NCBI GenBank assembly: GCA_947471745.1
Contig: CANJKZ010000538.1
Coordinates: 478,753 to 542,752, forward strand
Direction: 5' to 3'
Length of the DNA: 64,000 bases
Source: Closterium sp. Naga37s-1
Lineage: Eukaryota; Streptophyta; Zygnematophyceae; Desmidiales; Closteriaceae
Part shown: in pieces, positions 23,426 to 34,900 of the stretch
Layout of the letters: the number at the start of each line of letters is the position of its first letter
How positions within the stretch are numbered: the first letter of the stretch is position 1
Position numbers and translations under genes: made by a program
Notes under the pieces: model-generated
The model's database searches: none
What the model saw: the letters and a program-made list of their open reading frames with translations, nothing else
What the model was told of the DNA's origin: nothing

Positions 23426-26400
23426 CTACCACATAGCTCCTCTCAACACCACTGCATCTTTCCCCTGTGCCTCGGCAATAACTTCCAATAGCCATTTTTT
23501 TAACAGCTCCAGCCGTCGGGGTCCTACCACCACCCTCACACCCTTCCTCTTCACTCCCAGACAGCGCCTAAACTCCTTCCTGTGCCTCCTCGCGCCCTTC
23601 ACCTTTTCCTCTTCTTCTCGCTCCCCATTCCGGCGGCGCTTCCAAGGCAGCTCCTTTTCTGTCTTCTTCTGCATGTTCTTGAATGCAGGCTTGACTACCT
23701 CCACGTCCACTGGCCTTTCCTGCCGTCCGTCCTTCTGTTCCTTCTGCATCTGCTGCTTCTCCTGCTGCGGCTGCACTTGCTGCTGCTCCTGCACATCTTG
23801 TAACACCCTGCCTCTTTTTTCAATCTGACGCATGCCGTCCCCACCTTTCCTGGTTGCACTCTGCGCCAGCAGCACCCGAATCAGCCCACTGCTCCTGCAC
23901 TCCCGCAACTCCCCAAGAATGCTGCCGCCAATGCTTCTGCTGCCAGTGTGAACGTTGATGATGCTGCCGTTGCTCACACTGTTCCCACCAATGCTGCTGC
24001 TGCTGCTGCTGCTACTTCCGCTTATGCTGTTACTGTCAGCATTCCCTGCTGTCTCTCCAGCCACTGCTGCCACAGACTCTGAATATGCAACTTCAATAGC
24101 ACTTCGACCACCACTGATTGCATTACAGCTGGGGCTCAAATGGCCTGCAGAATCAACAGCAGCCATCCCAATAGCAGCAGCAGAGGTCCCAAGGTTATTC
24201 GTCATACTGCCCCCACCACCCAAAACCACAGCCGCAGCAGAAGCAGCAGCAACTGCAGCAGCAGCAGCAGCCGCAGCAACAGCATCAGCTGTGCTCACCC
24301 CTCCTCTTACTCCCAGCCGCGCCGAACCTCCGGCCGAGCCCAGCGATGCGGATCGGCCGAGGATGGTCCGGGGAGGGGTGGCAGCGGGTGACAGGGAGGA
24401 GTCGATAGCAGTGGAGGAGGGAGAGGAGGAGTAAGGCGGTTGGGAGTGGGAGTGCTTATGATTGGCTCCCCGGATCACAGCTGAGGTGAGGCGACGGCGT
24501 GGGTTGATGCTAGTGGTGGTGGTGGTGGAGGCGGCAGTGGTGGTGGCAGTGGTAGTGCCGGTGCTGGTGGTAGCGATTGTGGCAGCAGGAGGCGTGTTGC
24601 TGGGGTTGTTTGACTTGATCTTGATAGCAGACGGAGGGGACGGCTTGGGGAGGCGAGCAGGAGAGTCGGTGGAAGGGCCACTCTTGCCAACAGTCATTCC
24701 TGGCCCAACGGGCTTGTCTTGATTGGTTCCAGTAGCTGTTCCTGTGCACATGGCTGCAACCATACTTGGTTCATTTTCATTACTCTGCGCGTCGTCGTGA
24801 ATAGCCGCGCTCAGGTCCCATTGCCGGAGCACATCGTCCAGCCTCACTCCTCGGTGAAACGGGTCGCTCAAAAACGAGTCACTGTCGCTGCCGCTTCCGG
24901 CAGCAGCAGCAGCGCCTTCATCTTCCGGTGCAGCAGCAGTAGCAGCAAGGGTGCTGCGAGTCACAGTAGCGTTACCAATATCCGCAGCAACTGTAGCAGC
25001 AGTTGCAGCTACACCCACCTCAGTGCCCTCCTTACCCTCCTCTATAGCCGACAGACCCCCTGCAATCACCTCACCCTCACCACCACTCACTCTTTTCTCG
25101 AACGAGAGAGTGAGGGGGGGTGGAGGAGGACAAAGGGACGGAGTGCAGTCCAGGAGAGAGGACGGATCGAGGGGGGAGCAGGGGAGGGAGTGTGTGGTGG
25201 GGTGGGGGGGATGGAAGGAGAACACGAGGTCAGGGGAGCAAGAGGAGTCGGTGGAGGAGAGCTGGTCGAACCGGGGCTGAAAGAACCCATCGAATGGGAA
25301 GTAGTCTTGTGCTGTGGCACGCGGTTGGGCTTCAGGCTGCTCAGCAGCAGCAGCAGCAGCAGCAGCATCAGCATCATCACCATTAGCAGCAGCAGCAGCC
25401 GCTGCAGTAGCACGGCTGTCGCCGCTGTCGCCGCTGCCACTGCTGTTGCTGCCGCTGCAGCGGATCGTGCTGCCAGTGCTGGTGCCACCGTTCCCAGCAC
25501 CATCACTGCTCCCACTGCTGCTCGTGCTGGTGCTGTCGCTGGTGAGGGCATCAGTGGGGACCCACCATTGCCGCTGCCACTGACCGCTACTCCCGCTCTT
25601 CACCAACCCATCCTCGCCCTCCTCGCCCTCCCCTTCCTCCCCTTCCTCCCCTCCCTCCCGCTCGCCCATACCACCGTAACACTCTTTCCGCTTCTCACTG
25701 CTCCCACTGCTTGGCCTCCTCCCCCTTTTCCCCGTCTTCCCCCTCTTGCTTCTCTTCTCCTTCGTCCCCTTCCCCGTCCTCTCCATATCGTCACCACTAC
25801 CCTCACCCGACTCACTGCTGCTGCTGCTGCATTTGATGCTAATCACGTCATCGTTATAAAACGGGTTCCAGAGTTCCACCATACTGCATGTCTCGCTCGC
25901 CTCCCTATCTCTCGCCTCCCTTGTTTCTCCTCCGCTAATCGTGCTCCCCCCACACGCCCTTGTGCTTAACACCTTTCCGCCTCCGCCTATCCCCTGTCTG
26001 ACATCTCTCCAGCGGGGCTCCGCTGCGCGCTCTCCGCCACCGCCTTCCCCCTCCTCGCCGCATTCCGCGTTGCCCGCCTGCTCTGTCCGCCCTTCTCCTT
26101 CCCCTCGCTCCGCTTGCTCGCTTGCTGCCACGTCACCGGGCACGTCCGCGCAAGCATCTCTTGTAGCCGCACTTGCGCCATCCCCCGCACTTGCGCCGTC
26201 CCCCGCACTTGCGCCGTCCCCCGCACTTGCGCTGCCCTCCCCAGTTGCGCCGTTCCCCGCGCCCGTCGCCGCCGCCCTCTCCTGAAGCGCCGCATCGGGT
26301 TCTACAATAGCCACAGACGCTGGCGGCCTTTTCGAAAATGCTGCCGACCGACCGGAGCCGCCGTCGCCGCCTGCCATCCTGCCGGCCGCGGAATCGCGCA

Positions 26401-27385
26401 GCCGTCCGTTGCCGTCCAAACTCCGCGATTGCCGCCGTTCCACGTCCACCAGCGCGCGACCCGCGCCGCCTTCCCACGGGGACCTCGCGCCGTCGTGTTG
26501 ATTGCGAAGACGCACGGAAGATACTCCGCTGTCCGCGTCGCTTGCCGTGATGGACGCCGCATCCGCCGCCGGGGCGCCATCGCCGGTCCACCAGCTCCGC
26601 CCTGCAGTCACAGAGGAGTCGTTTTCGTCGCCGAAAATCGTCGCATGGTTGCCGCCAGCCCTTCCGCCTATCCGCCGTCCGCGCGGACTCTGCGACCGGC
26701 AAGTGCGCGGACTAATTCCGCTGGCTGATCCGCCGCCTTCCGCCCTCCGCGCCAATCCCCCTGCGGCGACAATTTTCGCCGCCCGCGCGGACTCCGCGGA
26801 GTCCCCTTCCTCCTCCGCAAGAAGGCCGCTGCAGTTCGGAGGAAGGCTCCGCGCCCTCCTTGCTCCCCGCGTCCCCCGCCCCTCGCGCTGCCTCAGCGAA
26901 CCATGAATAGCCTCTCTAGGCGCTTCGACTCCTCTATAAGAAACATCGTTTCTGTGTAGCATCGGTATCTCCGACCTGTCTGGACTTGTCTGTGCGTTCC
27001 GCTCCGCAAAAGCGCTTTCCATTCCCAAGGACATTGCGTTTCGCCCTCCCTCAGGCGCTTTTTCCTCTCCTAGACTGTTTTCGGCCCCTAGCGCCTGTCG
27101 TGTCACTTCCGCGAAAAGCGCACGATTTTCGCCACCGTCTGTGTTACACGTCTGATCTCGCCCGTCCCTGTCATCAGCCACGTCATCATCGTCCGGGAAC
27201 ATGACATCCCGGTCCCAGTCCACGTCATCGACGCACGGCACACCGCACAGGTATCGGCGGTAGCGCGGAGTCCGCGGGCTTCCGATTCCGCAGGTGGGCG
27301 GAAAGCTTTGGGAACATCGCGACGGGCCTCGTCCGAAAAACGGGGAAACTGGACGGTGGGAGGTTTGCTCCTGCTGCTGCGGCTG

Positions 27386-27440
<55 letters not shown>

Positions 27441-27607
27441 TTCACGCGGTGACTAAACGGACCGCGGCAAGTGACGGTGTGACCCCTCGCCGGAGAAGCC
27501 GGCGCCGATTGCGGGCGAAGAACGGGGGTAGCTCGCTCTGATCGAGGCACACGCTCTTGGCGAGGCCCTTTTCGAATCGGCGATCCCAAGGTGAATCTAG
27601 CGAGCAT
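23426..27607 (-). CDS. Intronless 1393-aa disordered protein, member 1 of the shared-motif family
   Basis: A single uninterrupted frame from ATG 27607 to the stop at 23426. No known domain recognised. Residues ~58-80 hold a poly-Gln tract. A CRRYLCGVPCVDDV-like segment (RRYLCGVPCVDDV) follows near residue 110-125. The middle is rich in Gly/Ala/Ser with acidic blocks and a basic KEKRSKRGKTGKRGRR stretch. The motif RRLTSAVIRGANHK lies around 24455-24505. The C terminus is basic and more ordered (KEFRRCLGVKRKGVRVVVGP, then RRLELLKKWLLEVIAEAQGK). I trust this frame because two of its motifs recur in other ORFs of the window. Function is unknown. The basic C-terminal helix could bind nucleic acid or membrane, but that is speculation. 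Confidence 0.75.
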
Positions 27608-29454
27608 CTCTAACGTTGTGCTGGTGCTATTAGCGGGGGGAGGCGTGATCGTGGAATCGAGGTTAGCAGTAGTAGCAGCAGAGAACTCGTTAGGGAGACT
27701 CGAGGGGATGGAATAATCAGGAGCGTTGCGACAATCGCTAGCCGTTCGTCGCAGACTTCGTCGTCGCTGGCGATCGTGCGATTCTCCACCGAAGTGATGC
27801 CGCCGAGCGAATATACCCTGGAGTTCGATAAATGCGTAGGGGCAGGAAATTAAAGAATTAAACCGCGAGTCGCCATGGTCAGGTTAAGTGACGGCAACCC
27901 ACTGACAAGAAACGGGTCTCTTGCGCTGAAGTATTTACAGGCCCTTGACTTTCTTGACGTCACCGTCATGACGTTTATGCAGTGATCCAAGGCTAAAATC
28001 GGTAGAAGCGACTTCACCGTTTCAAATTAATTGGATAAAAGCTGTCCTTCAAATTGATATTAAGTGGTTTTAGCAGCAGTTGGAATGAGCGACCTACCTG
28101 CAGTTTCTGAAGGGCTTCCATCACGCGCCTTTACTCCGCCGTGCTCCTTATTCCCCCTTTTACTCTGCTGCCAAACAGCCTTTCTACAGACAGTTATTTC
28201 CAGTGTAGTGTTGTGAGAAGAACGCATACAGCTCTCTAATTTAATAAAACTTATCGCCGGCGAGCTATCTAGCTATAGCACAGCGGGTTCTGCACTTAGT
28301 TTGAAGGGAGTGCAATGACAATTGCTGGTATACGCACACATGACGGAGCAAGAATAGGTGGTTTGAACAAGGCGCAGCATCAACGGTATGCAGAGTTACA
28401 CTCTCCAGTTTCGCCTGACTATGCGCTAATTGAGTCGCGCGGGTGAAAGAAAGAATAACACCATTTTGGTTGGACGCTAGAATTAGACGCGAAACCCCCC
28501 GCTTGGCCTGGAAACTGCCTAGTCAACTACACCAGGATGGCAAGGGAGCGAGCACGGATATACGCAGGCGAAACCGCCATTCTGGAATCTGGGGTGGAAA
28601 GGCAGACGACAACAGCCAAGATTTTCTGCTCACATACCAAAGCATGGCCGATGGATTTACAGCAAGGATAACCAGAAGCAACAGCAACGGTCAGGATGCA
28701 CAGTGAGCGAGTTTCGCTCTGGCGGGCCCAGCCAGCTGGTGCAGCAAGCGTGGCTTTGAATTAAACGAGTTCAAATGAAGACCTCTAGGGTGCTACTGTA
28801 GCAGAAATCCACTCATCATCATCGGACACGCCGAATTGAGATTACAGTAGCAAGCGGTGAGCTTCAGCTTGAGGCGAGAAAAATCGAGGGCACCTCGGAA
28901 ATGCCTGCCTGTTGATGCTGGGAGTGGAACAGTTGAATATCCATCACAATTTCAAAACCACTGCGCGGGAAAGAGGGGCGCAACGGGGATTGACGATTGT
29001 GGGAAGGGGAGAGTCAATGCGGACGGCTTTGGAGCCTGAGGCAGCCCTTTGGACTTCTTTGGGAATACGAGAGCGTGTACGGTGGGGTCAGTTTCGAGGT
29101 ATTTTCATGCGGTAAAGCACGAAAACCGCTTCTGCCCTTTCCACCCAGCCTCTAACCTCGCGCGACCCGAGCAACGGGTTGCTCCGTGCCGTGCAGGCTG
29201 GTTGATGCTGCCTGCTTTGTTTCTGACATGACACGATTTCTCCCCATCGTCGCACCCACTTGTTTTGCCGACGACCATTTTCGACAAGTGGGCGGGCGAG
29301 CATCTATCATCTACAAGATGATCTGTCTCTCTGTGGTGGCTTTTGTAGAGAATGGCGGCTGTGGTGTGGGTGGGGCGAGGTGTCGCCCGGGGCGGTGGGG
29401 TGGTCTTTGACTCATTGCATGCCTAGTGCCAAATTCTGGAATCGTCGATACACA

Positions 29455-29604
29455 TAGCCCGCGCCATTTTCACACCCCCCTTTTTCACACCCCCTTGTCG
29501 TCACCTGGGCCAGGGTCCCTGGTTTTGGGGCAGGGTGCAGACGTGGTCAGTGAATAGGACAAGCGGGCAACCCACTTCGGGGGGTGTGAAATTGGCGCGG
29601 GCTA
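29455..29604. mobile_element. Candidate MITE, 150 bp with 25-bp terminal inverted repeats and TA ends
   Basis: The left end reads TAGCCCGCGCCATTTTCACA then CCCCC. The right end is its reverse complement with about one mismatch (GGGGGTGTGAAATTGGCGCG then GGCTA). Both ends are flanked by TA, as expected for a Tc1/mariner-type target-site duplication. No coding capacity. Other copies in the genome would be needed for proof. Confidence 0.65.
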
Positions 29605-29820
29605 GGTGTAACAGTGTGGACGACAACAGTGTTGTCGGCTTTCGTTCCCAGTGGGTAGGTGCAAATATCACGTGGCTGTTTCAGCCATGTTATTTTGTTT
29701 CAGGTCACCCTGTTTGCTTATGGCGAATTAAACTACTAGTTGTGGTGTGACAAGGATTGCCGGGGTGTTATCATCTTGTGTACTGGGAACTGTTCGGACG
29801 CAATGCGGAAATGAACTCCA

Positions 29821-29905
29821 GAAAGAACGCGAGAACATAAGAACGCGAGTAGAGAACGCGAGAACATAAGAACGCGAGTAGAGAACGCGAGTAGAGAACG
29901 CGAGA
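29821..29905. repeat. Short tandem repeat GAACGCGAGAACATAA / GAACGCGAGTAGA
   Basis: Six or seven alternating copies of two related 13-16-bp modules sharing GAACGCGAG. No coding meaning apparent. Confidence 0.9.
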
Positions 29906-30211
29906 ACTGTTCATATCTCTTTGACGCACAGGGTATGTGTGCAACGTAAAGCCCGTCGACATACACTGCACCCCTGTGGCCCCCGTGCACTGGTTTTGGA
30001 AGTTCCACCGTTCAGAAACTATTTGTACCACGAATTCACCACGGCTTTCGTGCACGGTTTGGCACGGCCCGGCACGCACCGGCGAGCCCGCAGAGCCGTG
30101 GTGCACACTGGTGCAAAGTTTTTAGGACGTGGTACAGATCGGGCGATCTTAGCCACAGATTGTCCGATCGGGTCGGGTCGGATCAGATTGCATGAGATTG
30201 CCCCAATCTTA

Positions 30212-30584
30212 GGCAATCTGTCGATTGCGTCCCGAGCCGCGCGATCAGACGATGAATTTCGGGGAAGTAAATGATAATCAGCCGCGAGGGCTCTGCGCAA
30301 TTCACTCGTTCCTTCCCTACAGAGTTGGCGACACCTGGCGAAATTTTGAATCGCGCAATTACAACGTAGCCCCTTTTGGGGGGCAGGCGCGTCTGGTAAG
30401 TCTGATGTCGCGATATCCAATGGTGCTGTTAAAATTTTCGGCAGGGATGGTTACCGCTCGCAACTGTCGCCAAACCCCACGATCTGAGGCAATCTGTCGA
30501 TTGCAATCGATCGCAAGAGATTGCGTCAGATCGAGACGATCGATCGCAATCGATCGGATTTCCGATCGCAATCGACAGATTGCC
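30212..30584. repeat. Direct and inverted copies of GGCAATCTGTCGATTGC
   Basis: The exact 17-mer occurs at 30212-30228 and 30488-30504 in the plus sense, and as its reverse complement at 30568-30584. The surroundings are rich in CGATC and GATTGC. The 17-mer itself contains near-palindromic GCAATC and GATTGC arms. Confidence 0.85.
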
Positions 30585-30939
30585 CCCGATTGCATGCGAT
30601 TGCCTCAAAATACCCCTGCGGCTTCTTAGAAATGGTGGATTGCTCCAATCTGATGCAATCGCACTCAGATCGGGCCGATCTGCACCGCGTCCTTATGAAT
30701 GTTGGAACCTTCAAAACCCGGTGAACTTCGGCATGCCGGGCAGGGCCTATGTCATCAGGGCACTTACCCTGTTTTGACTGAAATTATAGGGTAATCTTTG
30801 GGCAATTCCTGTTTTACACAAGGTAGTTTTGCGACCAGCCCGTAAAACTGAAGGGCTTTTTACGAGGTCGCTCGGATCCCTCCGGGATGTGTTCGAGGGG
30901 ACCCGGTAGGTTTATCAGCACATATTCTCCCCGACCTTT

Positions 30940-31240
30940 CTTCGCATCCCCCTCCCGCTAAGTCCTCGAAGTCTCTCTCCCCTCCCCCTCTTGAACCGCT
31001 TCTCCATTTCCAAAGAATTGTTCAAGTCTACATAAGTCTCTCTCCCACCTCTCTAAAGCTGCTCCTTCATCTCCCAATATATTTTTCTAAGTCCACAAAA
31101 AGTCTCTCTCCCACCCCTCTAGAGCGGCTCCTTCATCTCCGAAGGATTTGTTGAAGTCTCTCTCCCACCCCTCTAGAGTTGCTGCTTCATCTCCCACTAT
31201 ATTTTTCTAAGTCCACAAAAATCCCCTCTCCCACCCCTGA
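30940..31240. repeat. Pyrimidine-rich tandem block, 3-4 copies
   Basis: Repeated modules combining TCTCTCTCCCACCCCTCTAG with CTCCTTCATCTCC and AAGTCCACAAAAA at roughly 60-110 bp spacing. Copies are imperfect. No gene is evident. Confidence 0.8.
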
Positions 31241-31981
31241 TGAGCTGTCTCTTGTGAGTTTCTCGGTCGTTCCCCCAATTCCGCGAAATTCTGGTTGTGC
31301 ATGTTTTCAGGCCTTTTCTCGCTCGAACCCGGATTCGTGAAGGCTTTTTTTCCGCTGGCTCGGATTTTACAGGGTCTTTTTCACAGGCGCCCGGATCGTC
31401 CGAGCTAGCAAAAATCCTAGCAATAGCCCTGATGCCGGGACGTTCCACACCACGTCCTTCCTTTCCGCCCGTTGACAATGCCTGCAATATCCTGCCTGCT
31501 CTACAGTTCACCTGGTACTGTAGCCATTGACGAGTTCAGAACCCCTGGTAGCCATTTCTAAACGCGGGCAGGGAACGAACTTCTCATTCAGTTGCATTTT
31601 GAGATATCTTGGGACAAATCACCTTGTCGTGGAATCAACGCCTTGTTCTACAGTACATTCTTAGGCATCAAGAAAGACCACAATACTGTAGCCAGCGTGA
31701 TAATGGAGGTCCAGACAACACATCTCAACGTGCGCTAACTGTAGTGCACGTAGCAACGGGTGTGACCAAAGTTTTATTTACCGAGACTTCCCGCCATTCA
31801 AATGGCCGACTCCAACAACCTTTATGTAACCACGTGGAACTGTACTGCGTAGCATGTGGCTGTTTGCATTCGCTTGGGTTTGAGGAAGCCGATTTTGAGC
31901 AACTCAGTTGAACAATTAACGCTACTGATGTCTACACAGAGGTTTTGCAGCCACATATAACTAGACATACTCTTACATTAC

Positions 31982-34900
31982 TCATGCCGAATTGGCAATA
32001 TCCTCCCTTAGCCTGCGTGCCAGAGCATCTAGTCCCTTTTTCTTGTTCACCTGCTTCGAATTGCGCGTGCCGAACAAACCAACCGCAGCCTCCCCGACAT
32101 CCTGTCATCACATAAAACAGCAGCGGTGTAAGCTGGCGCCTCCCTTTACACAAACAGGAAAGGTAGGAATGTAGCCTTAACTGGTTTTATGAGCAAGTCT
32201 ATACATACCCGATACTTATCGCAGACGATGAGCACTTTAGTTGGCGCCAGCGCCCCGTAATTCTTCTCCCGGTGCGACTTGGTCGCATAATGCTCAGGGT
32301 TGTTGCTGAGAATGAGGTTGATGAGCTGCCGTGACTCCGCAAGGTGCGACTTGAGAGGCACAACCTCGCCATTGTCCTTCATCACGCCACTCTTCTCGTC
32401 CTCCTGGTCGGCAAAGCCCTCAATGACGCGCAAGTCGTTGTCCACTCCCTGGATGGCGTACAGGTTGAACCGCGGCACGGCAGAGCCACACAGCAGGCTG
32501 ACTAGGACGTTGCTGATGTGGCGCATCATGCCTCCACTCACCTGCGACAGGTGTGGACAGCGGGCAATGAAAGGTACATGGCATTCGGTACCGAAGTGAT
32601 GGAAAGGAAAAGCATGCAGCTGACTGGGAGCAAACCGAATCTGCAGCAGCAAGCAGTGGCAGGCAGTTCAGGAGTGCAGTAAGTGAAAAGCAACTTACCC
32701 GCTGGAAGGCATCGAGGGGAAGCAGCTGTCTGGCCGTCTCCATCATGGTCTCCAGGTAGATGCACAGATCCGTGAGATACTCGTTCACCAGCTGCTCTCA
32801 CATGCAACAACACGGCCCAATAGGAGAGAAGGGAGAAACCAGAAGAGAGAAGAAGGACGGGTGTCGGGAGGGAAGAGAGGGGAAGACGAGGGGGAGAAGA
32901 GGTAATGAAAAGGGACGGTGGGAACTATGCTGATGTAGGTATTGCATCAACTATGCGCTCCAGCCAGGTATGTGAACGGATCTGTGAAGTAGCTCCCAGC
33001 AGCTAAGCTCCTTCACTCTCAATCATGCAGGGATGAAAGGGGTTGGAACTGGCGAGGGATGGACAACTGACATAGCTGCCAAAAAACAAAACTGCACTCA
33101 GGCACCGTACCAGTATGGAGGCCACCCAAATGCCTTGTCTCAGGTTTGAGTGGCGCTTCCCTTCGCACCAAAAACCAGAAGAGAGTGAAATTGAGCGGGT
33201 AGAGTGAAATTGAGCGGGTAGAGTTCACACATACCCCGGCGGTTCCATGAGATTCCACGGGATCTGCTCTGCAGGCGCCATCATTTTGTCGATCTTCTCA
33301 TTCATGATGCGCAGCGCAGCATGGAATCGTCTATTGAGGCGCCTAAGAAATGTTCACACGTACCCCGGGTGGTTCCATGGGATTCCACGGGATCTGCTCT
33401 GCAGGAGTCATCATTTCGTCGATCTTCTCATTCATGATGCGCAGCGCAGCATGGAATCGTCTATTGAGGCGCCTAAGAAATGTTCACACATACGTACCCC
33501 GGGTGGTTCCATGGGATTCCACGGGATCTGCTCTGCAGGAGTCATCATTTCGTCGATCTTCTCATTCATGATGCGCAGCATGGCATCATATGCCCCCGCC
33601 TGCGACTGCCGGAGGGTGTTCCGGGCGGCCAGCGTACCGTGCGCACCGTCCACGAGGCGAGAGGGAATGCCGCATGACTTGGCTGCGTGCTCTGCGAAGA
33701 ATGCGCATGCTCGCTCCATCACTGTCATGTTCGCCGCTACCTGATGGTGGCAAGGGAGGAAACGCCAGGGAGGAGGGGAGGGGGGAAGAGGGACAGCAAA
33801 TAAGGGAGGGAGGAATTGTCATATGAAGTTTGCGCATGCTCGCTCCATCAATGTCATGTTCGCCGCTACCTGGTGGTGGCGTGGGGAGATACGCTAGGAG
33901 AGGAAGTTGGGGAGAAAGGAAATATGAAGGTTGGGCATGCACGCTGCACCTAGGGAGATGGTATGGTATGTATCGACTGCATGCCTGCACTGTGAAGACG
34001 ACGAAAGCTTTTATAAACGATGCCCTCCTCACTTGCATGGCGTGGGACACTTGCAGCGAGGGGTTGCCAATGAGGCGCAGCAATGCCTCATTGACCACCG
34101 TGGTGAGGAGACAGTCGAGGTAGCAGCGGACGAGGCCATACTGGTGTGTGTGTTGAGTCGACTCAAGACACAACAGGCCCGCTCACCTGCATGGCGTGGG
34201 ACACTTGCAGCGTGGGGTTGCCAATGAGCCGCAGCAGCGCCTCGTTCACAACAGTGGTGAGCAGACGATCGAGGTAGCGCCGCACGAGGTCGTACTGGTC
34301 CATGTGGCCCGTGTGCTTGAGGAAGGAGACGGAGCTGTCGATGAAGATGCGCACGATGCGGCAGATCTCAGGCACCGACGCTGAGAAGGTTGCGATCCAC
34401 GGGAACGCTGGCATGATGTCCGTTTGCTGGTGAGGAAAATGGGGGTGGGGGGGGGGGGGGGCGGGGGGGTGGGAGGTTGGAGGAACATTCGAAGAGTCAA
34501 ATGGCAGAGGCACAGAAATAAGAGGTAAAGAGAGTGGTTTTGATGTGGGTAGAGTCATGGTGTGCTTGTTCTGTGAGGCCCGGGGAAGTATGGGAAGGGG
34601 GGAGCATGTCATCCCCACGCACACACACCTGGATGTGGAAGGCGAGCACGTTCATGCTGTACTCGTACTCCTTGCGCATCACCATCTGCTGCAGCTTGTC
34701 ACCATGGAAAGGGCTCATGTGCTTTGAATGTACGAGCCCCCATGTTCAAAAACGCACACACAGACACACACAGCCACAAACAGACACACCTGGATGTGGA
34801 AGGCGAGGACGTTCATGCTGTACTCATACTCCTTGCGCATCACCATCTGCTGCAGCTTGTCGTTGGCAATCGAGTCGTTCACCTGCCGCCGCGCCTCCTC

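Larger units (their letters stand above)
27608..31981. other. Long intergenic region between the disordered-protein gene and SEC15
   Basis: About 4.4 kb with no gene I can support. Open frames are short (up to ~134 aa) and overlap in several frames without recognisable domains. It contains a small inverted-repeat element (29455-29604), a short tandem repeat (29821-29905), a cluster of direct and inverted 17-mers (30212-30584) and a pyrimidine-rich tandem block (30940-31240). 27608-28000 should contain the promoter of the 1393-aa gene, but I see no distinctive element. Confidence 0.55.

Noticed and set aside
24719-25969. 416-codon plus-strand ORF antisense to the 1393-aa gene, and similar antisense ORFs over the other three large ORFs
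   Set aside because: GC-rich low-complexity coding DNA keeps antisense frames open; shared motifs between paralogues exist only in the minus-strand frames.
34441-34475. Long G-run as a candidate regulatory G-quadruplex
   Set aside because: Intronic homopolymer-like tract in a SEC15 intron; may fold as a quadruplex but nothing links it to regulation.
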